A stretch of 64,000 bases of DNA from Naumannella halotolerans (GCF_004364645.1 NZ_SOAW01000001.1:1302001-1366000), one strand, 5' to 3'. Counted from the stretch's first letter, positions 45,422-53,967 are shown. Numbers and translations are program-made. Notes: generated from the letters alone by a model not told the origin.

Positions 45422-46753
45422 GTGACCGAGATGACCGGACTCAACCTTTTCGACGATCGGGCCAGTGCCGCCGGCAACTTCCCTTCCGCCCTGCGGGGTT
45501 ATGACCGTCATGCGGTGGACGAGTACGTGCTGTCGCTGGAGGAGAAGCTCGGCCAGGCACGCGATTACATCCGGGAACTGGAGTCGCAGAACGCCGACCT
45601 CGCCGCCCAGGAGCCGACGCAGCCGATTGCACCCGGTGAGGGCGATTTCGAACATCTGGGCAATCACGCGACCGAGATCCTGCGGGTCGCCCAGTCCCAG
45701 GCCCGGGAGCTGACCGACCGCGCCCACATGGAGGCCGAGCGGGTACGCGAGGAGGCCCGCCGGGCCGGTGACGAACTGCGCGCAGCGGGACGGCAGGAGG
45801 CCGAGGACACCAAGGCGATGACCCTGGCCGATCTGCGCGAGCTGCGTGACAACCTCGACCGGCAGGCGACCCAGCACGTGGAACTGGCCCGGGCGGAGGC
45901 GGCGAAGATCGTGCAGGCTGCGGAACAGCGGGCGAACGCGATCATCGGCGAGGCCGAGAGCGAGAGCGCCGCCATGGTCGAACAGGCCCGGCTGAACGCC
46001 GAACAGACCAACGAGGCCGCCCGGCGGACCGCAGCGGAGTCGGTGGCCGAGGCCGCCCGCAAGCGGGAGGAGATGCTGGCTGCACTGCGGGCCGAGCACG
46101 AGAAGATCAGCGGTGACACCGTACGTCTGCTCGACGACGCCAAGCAGCGCCATGCCGAGTCGACGGAGTTGCTGGCCGCCCAGGTCGCCGAGGCCAATCG
46201 GGTACGTTCGGAGGCCGCCAAGGAGGCCGAACGGATCAAGGTGCTGGCCGCCCGGGAGACCGAGGAGCAGATCGCCAATGCCCGCCGACAGGCCGAGGCG
46301 ATGACCAAGCGGGCCGAGAAGCAGTTCCTCTTCCGCAAGGAGCAGCTGGGCCGGGAGACCGAGTTGCTGAACCAGCGCAAGCAGTCGATTCTGGCGCAGC
46401 TGAGCAGCCTCTCGGCGCTGGCCACCCAGACCGCGCAGGAGTTCCCTTCGGTCGACGATCTGGACGAGTTCTCCGACGGCGCCCCGACGGGGAACCAGCA
46501 GCCGGACACCGCCTCACAGCCCGCTGACGAATCCGATGTGCAGACCGTCGCCACCTCCGAGACCGTGACGACCTCACAGGGCCCGGCCGCGTCACAGCCG
46601 GCTGAGGCCTCACCCGACGACGAGCCGACGGTCGAGACCGCCCAGTTCCATCAGGAGCATGCCGCCACGACCGACTCCGGTTCGGGTGAGGAGACCGAGG
46701 TCTCCACCCGCAAGCTCAGCCTGCCCAGCGACACCACCAGCACCTCGAAGTGA
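45422..46753 (+). CDS. DivIVA-domain coiled-coil protein
   Basis: 443 residues from a GTG seven bases after CAGGAG. The N-terminal FPSALRGYDRHAVDEYVLSLEEKLGQAR is a DivIVA-type motif. Residues ~85-355 are an unbroken alpha-helical coiled coil rich in A, E, R and Q. The last ~90 residues are acidic, Ser/Thr/Gln-rich and disordered. Actinobacterial relatives (Scy/FilP- or Wag31-like scaffolds) organise polar growth or the cytoskeleton; the exact role here is inferred. It overlaps the next gene (GTGA). Confidence 0.8.
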   Translation: MTEMTGLNLFDDRASAAGNFPSALRGYDRHAVDEYVLSLEEKLGQARDYIRELESQNADLAAQEPTQPIAPGEGDFEHLGNHATEILRVAQSQARELTDRAHMEAERVREEARRAGDELRAAGRQEAEDTKAMTLADLRELRDNLDRQATQHVELARAEAAKIVQAAEQRANAIIGEAESESAAMVEQARLNAEQTNEAARRTAAESVAEAARKREEMLAALRAEHEKISGDTVRLLDDAKQRHAESTELLAAQVAEANRVRSEAAKEAERIKVLAARETEEQIANARRQAEAMTKRAEKQFLFRKEQLGRETELLNQRKQSILAQLSSLSALATQTAQEFPSVDDLDEFSDGAPTGNQQPDTASQPADESDVQTVATSETVTTSQGPAASQPAEASPDDEPTVETAQFHQEHAATTDSGSGEETEVSTRKLSLPSDTTSTSK

Positions 46754-48099
46754 CCGAGGACCCCGCCGAGCCTTCGTCCGAGCGATCGGGCCGAGCGGGA
46801 TCCGGCGAACTGTCGGTCCGGGGCCGGTTCGGTCGGCTGGCGCGGCTGATCCGGCCACGTCGACCACGCGTCCCCGAGCCGGACTGGACGATGTCCTCCG
46901 ATCCGTGGGAACGCTCATCCTGGCCCGAGGCGGCGCCTGCCGGGTCGCTCGCCGATGACCGCCCGGACAGCCCTTCGGAGCGGGCAGCCGAGGATCCCGG
47001 TCCGCGCCGCGGGCCGGTGGAGCGCGACAGCGCGCCGCCGATCCCCGCGGCTTCACTGCGCCGGCGCGGTCTGACCGACCGGTCGCCGTTCGGCATCGGC
47101 TTCTTCGGCACCCTGGGCGCGCTGGCCGCCCTGGCGGTCGGTACCGCGCTGCTGCAGTTGCAGACGCTGGTGCTGTTGATCGTCCTGTCGTTGTTCATCG
47201 CCCTGGGCGCGAACCCGGTGGTCGAGTTCTGGATCCGTCGCGGGGTACGCCGGGGGTTGGCCGTGCTCGGGGTCGTGCTGGTCGGCCTGGGACTGCTCGC
47301 ACTGGGTCTGGCCGCGGTGCTCCCGGTTGCCCTGGCCCAGGTCAACCAGCTCGGTACGGCCGTACCGATCGCCTTGGAACGGCTGGCCCAGCTCCCGCAG
47401 CTCGCCGCCCTCGACGCCGACTACCAGCTGACCGAGCGACTGACCGGTTTCATCGCCTCCGGTCAGTGGGCCGACCGCGCCTTCGGCGGCATCCTGGGCG
47501 CCGGTGTCTTCGTCGCGAACTCGGTCTTCTCACTCGTCGTCACCGTGGTGCTGACCATCTATTTCCTGATCTCACTGCCGACGATCAAACGCACGATCTA
47601 CCAACTGGCGCCGGCCTCGCGGCGTCCCCGGGCCCGCTACCTGGCCGACAAGACGATGCGGCAGGTCGGCGGATACCTGTCCGGTATGGCTGTGGTGTCG
47701 CTGTGCTCGGCGACCTTCGCCTTCATCTTTCTGAACATCATCGGGATGGGCCGCTACGGCCTGGCGCTGGCCTTCGTGGTGGCCATCTTCGCCTTCATCC
47801 CATTGGTCGGATCCACCATCTCGTTGATCATCGTGACCCTGATCTGCTTCGCGGTCGGAGTCGTACCGGGGGTGGCGTACCTGATCTACGGGATCGTCTA
47901 CCAGCAACTGGATGCGTACCTGATCCAGCCGCGGATCTTCCATCGGTCGGTGAACATCCCCGGTGTGGTCGTGGTGATCGCCGCCACCGCCGGTGGACTG
48001 CTGAACGGGGTGCTGGGTGCCATCCTGGCGATCCCGATGGCGGCGGTGATCATGGTCCTCTACCGCGATGTGCTGATCCCCCGGCTGGACCGCAGCTGA
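46750..48099 (+). CDS. AI-2E family transporter / permease
   Basis: 449 residues from a GTG overlapping the previous stop. A ~110-residue hydrophilic, proline-rich cytoplasmic N-terminus precedes about eight membrane helices. LIVLSLFIALGANPVVEFWIRRGVRRG, VVTVVLTIYFLISLPTIKR and FAFIPLVGSTISLIIV match the AI-2E exporter (PerM/TqsA) family. Family members act in autoinducer export, ion/proton antiport or as general permeases. Coupling to the DivIVA-like gene is noteworthy. Confidence 0.85.
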   Translation: MTEDPAEPSSERSGRAGSGELSVRGRFGRLARLIRPRRPRVPEPDWTMSSDPWERSSWPEAAPAGSLADDRPDSPSERAAEDPGPRRGPVERDSAPPIPAASLRRRGLTDRSPFGIGFFGTLGALAALAVGTALLQLQTLVLLIVLSLFIALGANPVVEFWIRRGVRRGLAVLGVVLVGLGLLALGLAAVLPVALAQVNQLGTAVPIALERLAQLPQLAALDADYQLTERLTGFIASGQWADRAFGGILGAGVFVANSVFSLVVTVVLTIYFLISLPTIKRTIYQLAPASRRPRARYLADKTMRQVGGYLSGMAVVSLCSATFAFIFLNIIGMGRYGLALAFVVAIFAFIPLVGSTISLIIVTLICFAVGVVPGVAYLIYGIVYQQLDAYLIQPRIFHRSVNIPGVVVVIAATAGGLLNGVLGAILAIPMAAVIMVLYRDVLIPRLDRS

Positions 48100-48142
48100 C
48101 CTGCGCTGCTCCCCCGCCGGGCGAACGGTCGACTCGTCGGCC

Positions 48143-48165
48143 TCGACACCGTCGCGACGGTGAGG
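48143..48165. terminator. Weak hairpin between convergent genes
   Basis: CACCGTC-GC-GACGGTG (48147-48162), flanked by CCTC and AGG, lies between the transporter stop and the convergent esterase stop. It may be a terminator; the loop is only two bases. Confidence 0.35.
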
Positions 48166-48184
48166 CGCCTTGCGGAGCGTGCCC

Positions 48185-49360
48185 TCAGATCTCCATCGGG
48201 AACCACTGTTCCAGCCAGTTCAGCGCAACGGTGTCCCGGACCTCCTCGCCCAAGGTGTCCGGGGCGTCGAAGTCGTGGCCACCGAAGGGGTAAATGAGGT
48301 GGCGTACATCCACCCGTTGCCCGCGCAGCGCGCTGGCGAACCGGTCGGCCACCGCCTGCGTGGTCACCGGGTCGTACTGACCGGTGATCAACAACGTCCG
48401 CGGCAGGTCCTCGCGGACCCGGTTGATCGGTGAGGCATAGGCGTAGGCCTCGGCCGCCTCCTGCGGGCTGCCCCCGAGGAACTCCGCCCAGGGGAAGTCG
48501 CCGGCCTTCGTGGGTACGGTGAGATCGACCTGCGGCGAGATCGCGATCACCCCGGCAGGCGCCTCGGGCAGGTCACCGCAGCTGGTGCCGATCCCGGACT
48601 CGGCCTCCTCCCCCTCAGCCGGTGGCTGGTCCAGGCCGTAGGCCACCGTCAGCGCCAGGTTCCCACCGGCATCGGATCCCCCGAGAACGATCTGTTCCGG
48701 ATCGATGTCGAGTTCCCGGGACTGCTCCCGGACCCAGGACAGCGCACAGGCGACATCGGAAGGGGCCTCCTGCCAGCGCGGTGGCGGCGACAACCGGTAC
48801 TGCACCGAGATCACCGGGTAACCGGCCTCGGCGAGCTCACGATGCCAACCGGCGTCCTCGGCGGGGTCACCGCCGACGAATCCGCCACCGTGCATCCAGA
48901 TCAGGGCCGGCCGGGGATCGAGCGAATCGTTGCGGGGCAGCCACAGTTGGGCCTGCAGTTCGGTCCCGTCCTCCAGCGTCGCATAGACAGCGGTCCGATC
49001 CGGTGCGGTGTTCTCGGTCGAGGCGATCCCCAAGGTGTTCGCCGGGGTGGGCACCGTACCCTCACTGAACGCGACCACGGCCTGCGGTGCGCAGACCACC
49101 AGCCCGAGCAGCAGTGCCGGGGTCGCCAAGGCGGCGCCGAACCAGCCGAGCACCGTGCGTCCGAGCCGGCGGACCAGCAGCCCGGCACCGAACATCAGGG
49201 CGCCGATGATCACCACCCAGGGCCCGTAACTGCCGTAGACGGCGATCCCGAGCTCCTGCAGCGGGCCGGGAATCCAGATCGCGGCCACCGCCAGGACGAC
49301 GAGCAGCGCCCCGATCACCACCGCGACCACGCCGAGACCGGTCGCCACACCTCGCTTCAT
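48185..49360 (-). CDS. Membrane-anchored alpha/beta hydrolase (GDXG/HSL-like esterase)
   Basis: 391 residues. The first ~100 contain three hydrophobic segments (residues ~8-30, ~43-60 and ~70-95), followed by an extracytoplasmic hydrolase domain. The oxyanion motif is IWMHGGGFVGGD, the nucleophile Ser is in VLGGSDAGGNLAL, the acid is in ITGQYDPVT and the His in YPFGGHDFDAP. This is the hormone-sensitive-lipase-like arrangement (GDSAGG type). The substrate is unknown; location outside the membrane suggests lipid or ester scavenging. Confidence 0.85.
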   Translation of the reverse strand: MKRGVATGLGVVAVVIGALLVVLAVAAIWIPGPLQELGIAVYGSYGPWVVIIGALMFGAGLLVRRLGRTVLGWFGAALATPALLLGLVVCAPQAVVAFSEGTVPTPANTLGIASTENTAPDRTAVYATLEDGTELQAQLWLPRNDSLDPRPALIWMHGGGFVGGDPAEDAGWHRELAEAGYPVISVQYRLSPPPRWQEAPSDVACALSWVREQSRELDIDPEQIVLGGSDAGGNLALTVAYGLDQPPAEGEEAESGIGTSCGDLPEAPAGVIAISPQVDLTVPTKAGDFPWAEFLGGSPQEAAEAYAYASPINRVREDLPRTLLITGQYDPVTTQAVADRFASALRGQRVDVRHLIYPFGGHDFDAPDTLGEEVRDTVALNWLEQWFPMEI

Positions 49361-49659
49361 GGGGCCTCACCCTAGGGGCAATGGGTTCGGCTCGGGCAGG
49401 CGTAGGGCGGTACGGCGGGGCTTTCGTTGGCAGGTTGTGATCGAACCGGCCGCGATTGGCATCCGTTCCGCAGCACCCCCCGCCGGCAGGCCCGGCCCGC
49501 CATCCGTTCCGCAGCAAACGCAGCCAACGCGCCACCAGAGGTGCACGTACTGCGGAACAGATCAACGGACGCGGCGGTACGCGGACCGGGCTCCCGCGGG
49601 TCGGGGCCGTCAGCGATTCAACCTGGCCCGTCAGCGATTCACATGGGCCCGCCAGCGAT
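49361..49659. other. Repeat-rich intergenic region esterase/nucS
   Basis: 299 bases without a gene. It holds a partial copy (49460-49475) and a full copy (49501-49563) of a palindromic dispersed element, plus two of the three 21-base repeats that reach into nucS. It should also contain the esterase promoter near 49361. Confidence 0.7.
49501..49563. repeat. Dispersed palindromic element, copy 1
   Basis: catccgttccgcag (49501-49514) and ctgcggaacagat (49550-49562) flank 35 bases. The inner sequence contains CGCAGCCA and AGGTGC in the same order and at similar spacing as the reverse complement of the copy at 52863-52927. A half copy, atccgttccgcagca, lies at 49461-49475. Confidence 0.8.
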
Positions 49660-49662
49660 TCA
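49600..49662. repeat. 21-base tandem repeat, 3 copies, spanning the nucS stop
   Basis: Three units end at 49620, 49641 and 49662, each ending cagcgattca on the plus strand. On the minus strand each begins TGAATCGCTG, and the first of these TGA codons (49660-49662) is the nucS stop. Confidence 0.88.
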
Positions 49663-50358
49663 GAAGAGTCGGTCCTCGGGGTTGTCGATCCCCCGCAGGG
49701 CGTCGTAGTCGACCACCACGCAGCTGATCCCACGATCGGCGGCCAGCACCTTCGCCTGCGGTTTGATCGCCTGCGCGGCGAAGACCCCGCGTACCGGTGA
49801 GAGCAGCGGGTCGCGGTTGAGCAGCTCCAGGTAGCGTGTGAGTTGTTCCACGCCGTCGATCTCCCCGCGCCGCTTGACCTCTACGGCGACGTGCATCCCG
49901 TCGGCATTGCGGCACAACAGGTCGACCGGCCCGATCGCGGTCGGGTACTCCCGACGGACAAGCGACCACCCGTCGCCGAAGGTGTCGGGGTTGGCGGCCA
50001 GCAGTTCCTGCAGATGGGCCTCCACTCCGTCCTTCTGCAGCCCCGGATCGACACCCAGTTCATGACTGGAGTCGTGGTGCACCGCGGTGATCGAGATCTG
50101 CAGCAGCTCGCCGGCGGTATTGCGTACCTGCCAGCGCTGGATCACCTCGGCCAGATCGCCCTCCAAGGGCTCCGGCGCGGTGTCGATGGTGAGGGTGCAG
50201 GGCGGGCTCATCCAGTTCAGGGGTTTGTAGGCCCGATCATCGGCATGGATCGAGACCGAACCGTCGGCCTTCACCAGGATCAACCGGCGGGCCATCGGCA
50301 GATGCGCCGAGAGCCTGCCCGCGTAGTCGACCGAACACTCCGCTATCACCAACCGCAC
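49660..50358 (-). CDS. nucS: Mismatch-specific endonuclease NucS/EndoMS
   Basis: 232 residues from the GTG at 50358 (50364 also in frame). [40 protein letters not shown] and [11 protein letters not shown] are characteristic of actinobacterial NucS. The C-terminal nuclease domain has [23 protein letters not shown] and [20 protein letters not shown], the D-E-K restriction-like core. It cuts both strands at G-T and related mismatches and replaces MutSL repair in actinobacteria. A TAGGCT box lies 8 bases before the chosen start, suggesting a leaderless mRNA. Confidence 0.95.
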   Translation of the reverse strand: MRLVIAECSVDYAGRLSAHLPMARRLILVKADGSVSIHADDRAYKPLNWMSPPCTLTIDTAPEPLEGDLAEVIQRWQVRNTAGELLQISITAVHHDSSHELGVDPGLQKDGVEAHLQELLAANPDTFGDGWSLVRREYPTAIGPVDLLCRNADGMHVAVEVKRRGEIDGVEQLTRYLELLNRDPLLSPVRGVFAAQAIKPQAKVLAADRGISCVVVDYDALRGIDNPEDRLF

Positions 50359-50454
50359 GATCACCCAGCCTAGTCCTCCGACCCGAGCATGCGCAGTTCC
50401 GCGTTCGGCTGCCCACTGCGCCGAGGCCAGCGGTCATCGCTGGTCCGGACCTGC

Positions 50455-50466
50455 CAAGATGGGGCA
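50455..50466 (+). promoter_or_regulatory. Probable -10 element, leaderless 3-hydroxyacyl-CoA dehydrogenase gene
   Basis: CAAGAT (50455-50460) lies six bases before the GTG at 50467, with no ribosome site. Same geometry as other starts in the window. Confidence 0.45.
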
Positions 50467-51654
50467 GTGAGCGAACAGCAGACAACCGCCGTGATCGGTT
50501 TGGGCACCATGGGGGCCGGCATCGTCGAGGTGCTGGCCAAGGCCGGACATCGGGTGTTCGGCATCGACTACGACGACCGGGCGGTCGCCGGTGGTCGCGA
50601 ACGCCTGGAGACGTCCCTGGACCGCGCCGTGCAGAAGGGCAAGCTGAACCCCGACGAACGCCAGGCAGTGGTCTCCCGGGTGAGCTTCGGCACCGACAAG
50701 GCCGTCCTCACCGGGGCATCGGTGATCATCGAGGCGGTCAGCGAGAAGCCCGAACTGAAGCAGGCGGTCTTCGCCGAGATCGACGCCCACGCACCGGCGG
50801 ATGCGATCCTGGCGACGAACACCTCCTCGCTGTCGATCACCTCGATCGCCGCCGGTACCACTCGTCCGGACAGGGTGATCGGCATCCACTTCTTCAACCC
50901 CGCTCCGGTGCAACCGCTGGTCGAGGTGATCGACACCGTACTGACCGATCCGGCGGTGATCGACCGGGCCATGTCCTTCCTGCAGGAGCTGGGAAAGCGT
51001 CCGATCCGCTGCGGGGACCGGGCCGGGTTCATCGTCAACTCGTTGCTCGTGGGATACCTGAACGCAGCGGTCCGTACCTATGCCGACGGCCGGATCAGTC
51101 GCGAACAACTGGATGCGGCGATGGTCGAGGAAGCCGGGTACCCGATGGGGCCGCTGGCGTTGCTGGACATGATCGGGATCGACGTCGGCCATGCCGTCCT
51201 GGTGCGGATGTACGACGAGACGAAGGACCGTCGACATGCCCCGGCACCGTTGCTGACGCAGTTGCTGGAGGCCGGACTGCTCGGTCGCAAGACCGGCCGC
51301 GGGTTCTACGACTACCGCTCCGAGGAATCGGTCGCCCCGGTGCGCACACCGCAGTGGGCCAGCGGTGAGGGCATCGCCGAGGAACTGGTCACCGATTATC
51401 TGAACGATGCCGTTCGCATGGTGGAGACGAACTACGCCACACCCGATGACATCGACGCCGGGATGTCGTTGGGCTGTCGGATGCCGAAGCCCTTCGAGGT
51501 CCTGGCCGCGCGCGGGCCCCGCGCCGTACTGGACCGGCAGCGGGCGATCTTCGAGCGGACGGCCGAGCCCGGTGACCGTCCGAGTGCGCTGCTGGAGGCG
51601 CTGGCCGATGCGGCCGAGCCGCAGGCCGCCCTGGAACTGCTGCGGTCACGATGA
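50467..51654 (+). CDS. 3-hydroxyacyl-CoA (3-hydroxybutyryl-CoA) dehydrogenase
   Basis: 395 residues from a GTG. NAD-binding Rossmann motif AVIGLGTMGAGIVEVLAKAGHRV, then ATNTSSLSITSIAAGTTRPDRVIGIHFFNPAPVQPLVEV with the catalytic His-Phe-Asn, and GFIVNSLLVGYLNAA and EAGYPMGPLALLDMIGIDVG in the first C-terminal domain. It is ~100 residues longer than a single-domain Hbd, with a second copy of the C-terminal domain (YLNDAVRMVETNYATPDDIDAGM...) as in FadB-type proteins. It acts on fatty-acid or butyrate intermediates. Confidence 0.92.
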   Translation: MSEQQTTAVIGLGTMGAGIVEVLAKAGHRVFGIDYDDRAVAGGRERLETSLDRAVQKGKLNPDERQAVVSRVSFGTDKAVLTGASVIIEAVSEKPELKQAVFAEIDAHAPADAILATNTSSLSITSIAAGTTRPDRVIGIHFFNPAPVQPLVEVIDTVLTDPAVIDRAMSFLQELGKRPIRCGDRAGFIVNSLLVGYLNAAVRTYADGRISREQLDAAMVEEAGYPMGPLALLDMIGIDVGHAVLVRMYDETKDRRHAPAPLLTQLLEAGLLGRKTGRGFYDYRSEESVAPVRTPQWASGEGIAEELVTDYLNDAVRMVETNYATPDDIDAGMSLGCRMPKPFEVLAARGPRAVLDRQRAIFERTAEPGDRPSALLEALADAAEPQAALELLRSR

Positions 51655-51686
51655 CCCGGACCGGGCGAGGGTGAACGGAGGCTCCG

Positions 51687-51961
51687 ATGGGAAAGCGCCG
51701 TCCGAGCAAGCACTTGCGTACCCGCGTCCGCTCTCGGCCGGATTCGCGGCCGATCTGGCGGCCCCCGCGGGCTGGGTGGTCCGGCGGGTGAGCGGCGCCG
51801 GCGCGACCAAGGAGTACCGCTGCCCGGGGTGCAACCGGGTGATCAGCCCGGGGACCGCCCATCTGGTCGCCTGGCGCGCCGAACGCAGCCTGGCCGGGGG
51901 TGGCCCGGAGGACCGTCGCCACTGGCACAACAGTTGCTGGCAGCGGTTGGGACCGCGTTGA
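51687..51961 (+). pseudogene. Small zinc-ribbon protein gene with a 2-base frameshift
   Basis: The expected actinobacterial start MGKRRPSKHLRTR is at the ATG 51687 behind GGAGG, but that frame soon runs out. The rest of the family sequence (LAAPAGWVVRRVSG, KEYRCPGCNRVISPGTAHLVAW, ERRHWH-like RRHWHNSCW) is in another frame. Removing one CG from the CGCG at 51723-51726 joins them perfectly. CPGC and the later H/C form the zinc site. Alternatively a GTG at 51671 could start the downstream frame. Function unknown; often mis-annotated as ATP/GTP-binding. Either a real lesion or a sequencing error. Confidence 0.7.
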
Positions 51962-52025
51962 TCGACCGTACCCGCCGGCCGAGGACGCGCCCGGACCGGG
52001 ATCGGGACCACGAAGGGAATGAACG

Positions 52026-52802
52026 GTGAAACTGCACGAGTCGGTGATCGGAGGTTCCGAACCGGATCTGGCGTTCTGCCACGGCCTGTTCGGTCAGGGC
52101 AAGAACTGGACCCGGATCGCCAAGGCGCTGACACCGGCGCACACCAGCCTGCTGCTGGACATGCCGAACCACGGCCGCTCTCCCTGGACCGATTCGGTCG
52201 ACTACGCCGCCTGGGCGGATCTGGTCGCCGAACAACTACGCCGGTACGCGCCGGTCGATCTGATCGGTCATTCGATGGGTGGCAAGATCGCCATGCAGGT
52301 GGCCCTGCGGCATCCCGACCTGGTCCGCCGACTGGTGGTGGTGGACATCTCCCCCGTCGACTACCGAGGCCTGACCTCCTTCACCCGTTACGTCGAGGGG
52401 ATGCAGGACATCGACCTCGATTCCCTGACCAGCCGCGGGGATGCCGACGATCTGCTCGCCCAGCGGGTACGCAGTGGGGTGATCCGGGGATTCCTGCTGC
52501 AGAACCTGCGGCGGGACAAGGACCACTGGCGCTGGCAGATGAACCTGCAGTTGCTCGGTGCACATCTGGACGACCTGGGTGGCTGGCCACCGACCGAGGC
52601 GACCTTCGACCGACCGGTGCTGTGGGTGGCCGGCGCCAATTCCGACTACATCCAGCCCGGTTACCGCGAGGCGATGCGTCGGCTGTTCCCGAAGGTTCGC
52701 TCGGTGACGATCAAGGGCGCCGGCCACTGGGTGCATTCCGAGCAACCCGAGGCCTTCGTCGCGGTGCTGCAGAAGTTCCTCGGCGACACTGCTGAGGACT
52801 GA
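52026..52802 (+). CDS. Alpha/beta hydrolase, YbfF/ABHD11-like
   Basis: 258 residues from a GTG behind GAAGGGA. FCHGLFGQGKNWTRIAKAL is the oxyanion region, LDMPNHGRSPW follows, and the nucleophile Ser is in LIGHSMGGKIAMQVAL. The acid is probably in ANSDYIQP and the His is in GAGHWVHSEQPEAF. This order matches esterases of the YbfF/ABHD11 group, which hydrolyse short acyl esters or acyl-CoA. Soluble, no signal peptide. Nothing nearby fixes the substrate. Confidence 0.87.
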   Translation: MKLHESVIGGSEPDLAFCHGLFGQGKNWTRIAKALTPAHTSLLLDMPNHGRSPWTDSVDYAAWADLVAEQLRRYAPVDLIGHSMGGKIAMQVALRHPDLVRRLVVVDISPVDYRGLTSFTRYVEGMQDIDLDSLTSRGDADDLLAQRVRSGVIRGFLLQNLRRDKDHWRWQMNLQLLGAHLDDLGGWPPTEATFDRPVLWVAGANSDYIQPGYREAMRRLFPKVRSVTIKGAGHWVHSEQPEAFVAVLQKFLGDTAED

Positions 52803-53123
52803 ACACCCGGCCGACTGCCCGCCCTCGGTCGGCAGCACGACCTGCTCGAGGTACCCCCGACCGCATCCGTTCCGCAGGACACGCACCTTTGAGACGATCA
52901 TGGCTGCGCATGCTGCGGAACGGATGCGAGGGAGGACGGTTGTTCGGTGACCCGCGACCGGTTCTCGTCGCCGGGGAGTTCTGCGCGGCGCGCAGCCCAG
53001 ACTGCCTCGCGATGCCCCTCAGCGCGCCGGCCGGCTTGAGGCGGTGGGTACCTCACCGTCGGCGCCGAGCAGCGACAAGCGGTGCGCCGCGTCCCACACC
53101 ACCGGGTGGGCTCGCCGGCTGGG
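52803..53123. other. Intergenic region with palindromic element
   Basis: About 320 bases with no supported gene. It contains the second copy of the dispersed palindrome (52863-52927) and a short GCCGAC...GTCGGC stem at 52810-52833 that may end the hydrolase transcript. Confidence 0.6.
52863..52927. repeat. Dispersed palindromic element, copy 2
   Basis: Perfect 15-base inverted repeat, gcatccgttccgcag (52863-52877) and ctgcggaacggatgc (52913-52927), with 35 bases between the TTCCGCAG and CTGCGGAA cores, the same as copy 1 at 49501. The inner part reads as the reverse complement of copy 1 (GGTTGG-like differences in the middle, shared CGCAGCCA and AGGTGC blocks). Confidence 0.8.
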
Positions 53124-53136
53124 TAGGCTGTCCGTC
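53124..53136 (+). promoter_or_regulatory. Probable -10 element, leaderless luxR-type gene
   Basis: TAGGCT (53124-53129) lies seven bases before the GTG at 53137; no ribosome site. Confidence 0.45.
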
Positions 53137-53967
53137 GTGAGCATGGGACGAGGTGCGGCCAGTGGAGCGGCGACCAGAGCCCTGTTGCACGAGCACACCC
53201 GGACTGTCGCCGAGCAGGCCGACCGCCATGCGGTCACCCTGGAGTCGATCCTGGCGATCCTGCGGTCACCGCGGCTGGACCACCGTACCGCCCGTACCCG
53301 CGCAGTCGATGTGGCGGCAGCCGCGCTGGTCTCCTTGCGTGCGGACAGCGATGCCCAGCGCCAGAGCCTGCTCGAGCCGGTGACCGGGGCGTTCGAGCGA
53401 CTGCAGAACGATCTGCGTCCGTTGATCCGGTACGGGGACCTGCAGGTGCAGTTCGTGGCGCCCCCGGCCACCGGGCGGGCACTGCCCGGTGAGGTCGCCC
53501 AGGCCGCCCGGGCGATCGTCCGGATCGCGGTGCTGGCCCTGACCGATCGCGAGGATGCCCAGCGGGTACGGATCCAGTGGAACTGTGACGGTTTGAATCT
53601 GCTGATCGACATCCACGACGACGGCGACGGCGAACTCGACGTCCACGACGACTCCCTGCGACCGATCGCCGAGCGGGTGAAGGCGCTCGACGGAAGGTTG
53701 GACATCGAGTCGACCAGTGGTTGGGGATCGCACACCTCGATCCGGCTGCCGCTGGACCCGCCGGGCGGCCGCAACGAACGCGAACCTGCGGTGGGACTCA
53801 CCAGCCGCGAACGCGACGTGCTTCACCTGGTGGCGGCCGGCCATCGCAATGCCGACATCGCCGCCGAGCTCGCGATCAGCCCGAACACCGTGAAGTTCCA
53901 CATCGCCAACCTGCTGCGCAAGGTCGGCGCCAGGACCCGGTCGGAACTGATCGCCCTCACCCGGTGA
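53137..53967 (+). CDS. LuxR-type regulator with a kinase-like ATPase domain
   Basis: 276 residues. Residues ~85-205 resemble the ATPase domain of NarX/DesK-type sensor kinases: GEVAQAARAIVRIAVLALTD aligns with the N box (with D in place of the usual N), IDIHDDGDGELD with the G1 box, and RVKALDGRLDIESTSGWGSHTSIRLPL with the G2 region. Residues ~215-276 form a LuxR helix-turn-helix (LTSRERDVLHLVAAGHRNADIAAELAISPNTVKFHIANLLRKVGA read in parts). No phospho-acceptor His helix and no receiver domain are seen. It converges with the SIP fusion gene and overlaps it by 11 bases. Confidence 0.8.
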   Translation: MSMGRGAASGAATRALLHEHTRTVAEQADRHAVTLESILAILRSPRLDHRTARTRAVDVAAAALVSLRADSDAQRQSLLEPVTGAFERLQNDLRPLIRYGDLQVQFVAPPATGRALPGEVAQAARAIVRIAVLALTDREDAQRVRIQWNCDGLNLLIDIHDDGDGELDVHDDSLRPIAERVKALDGRLDIESTSGWGSHTSIRLPLDPPGGRNEREPAVGLTSRERDVLHLVAAGHRNADIAAELAISPNTVKFHIANLLRKVGARTRSELIALTR

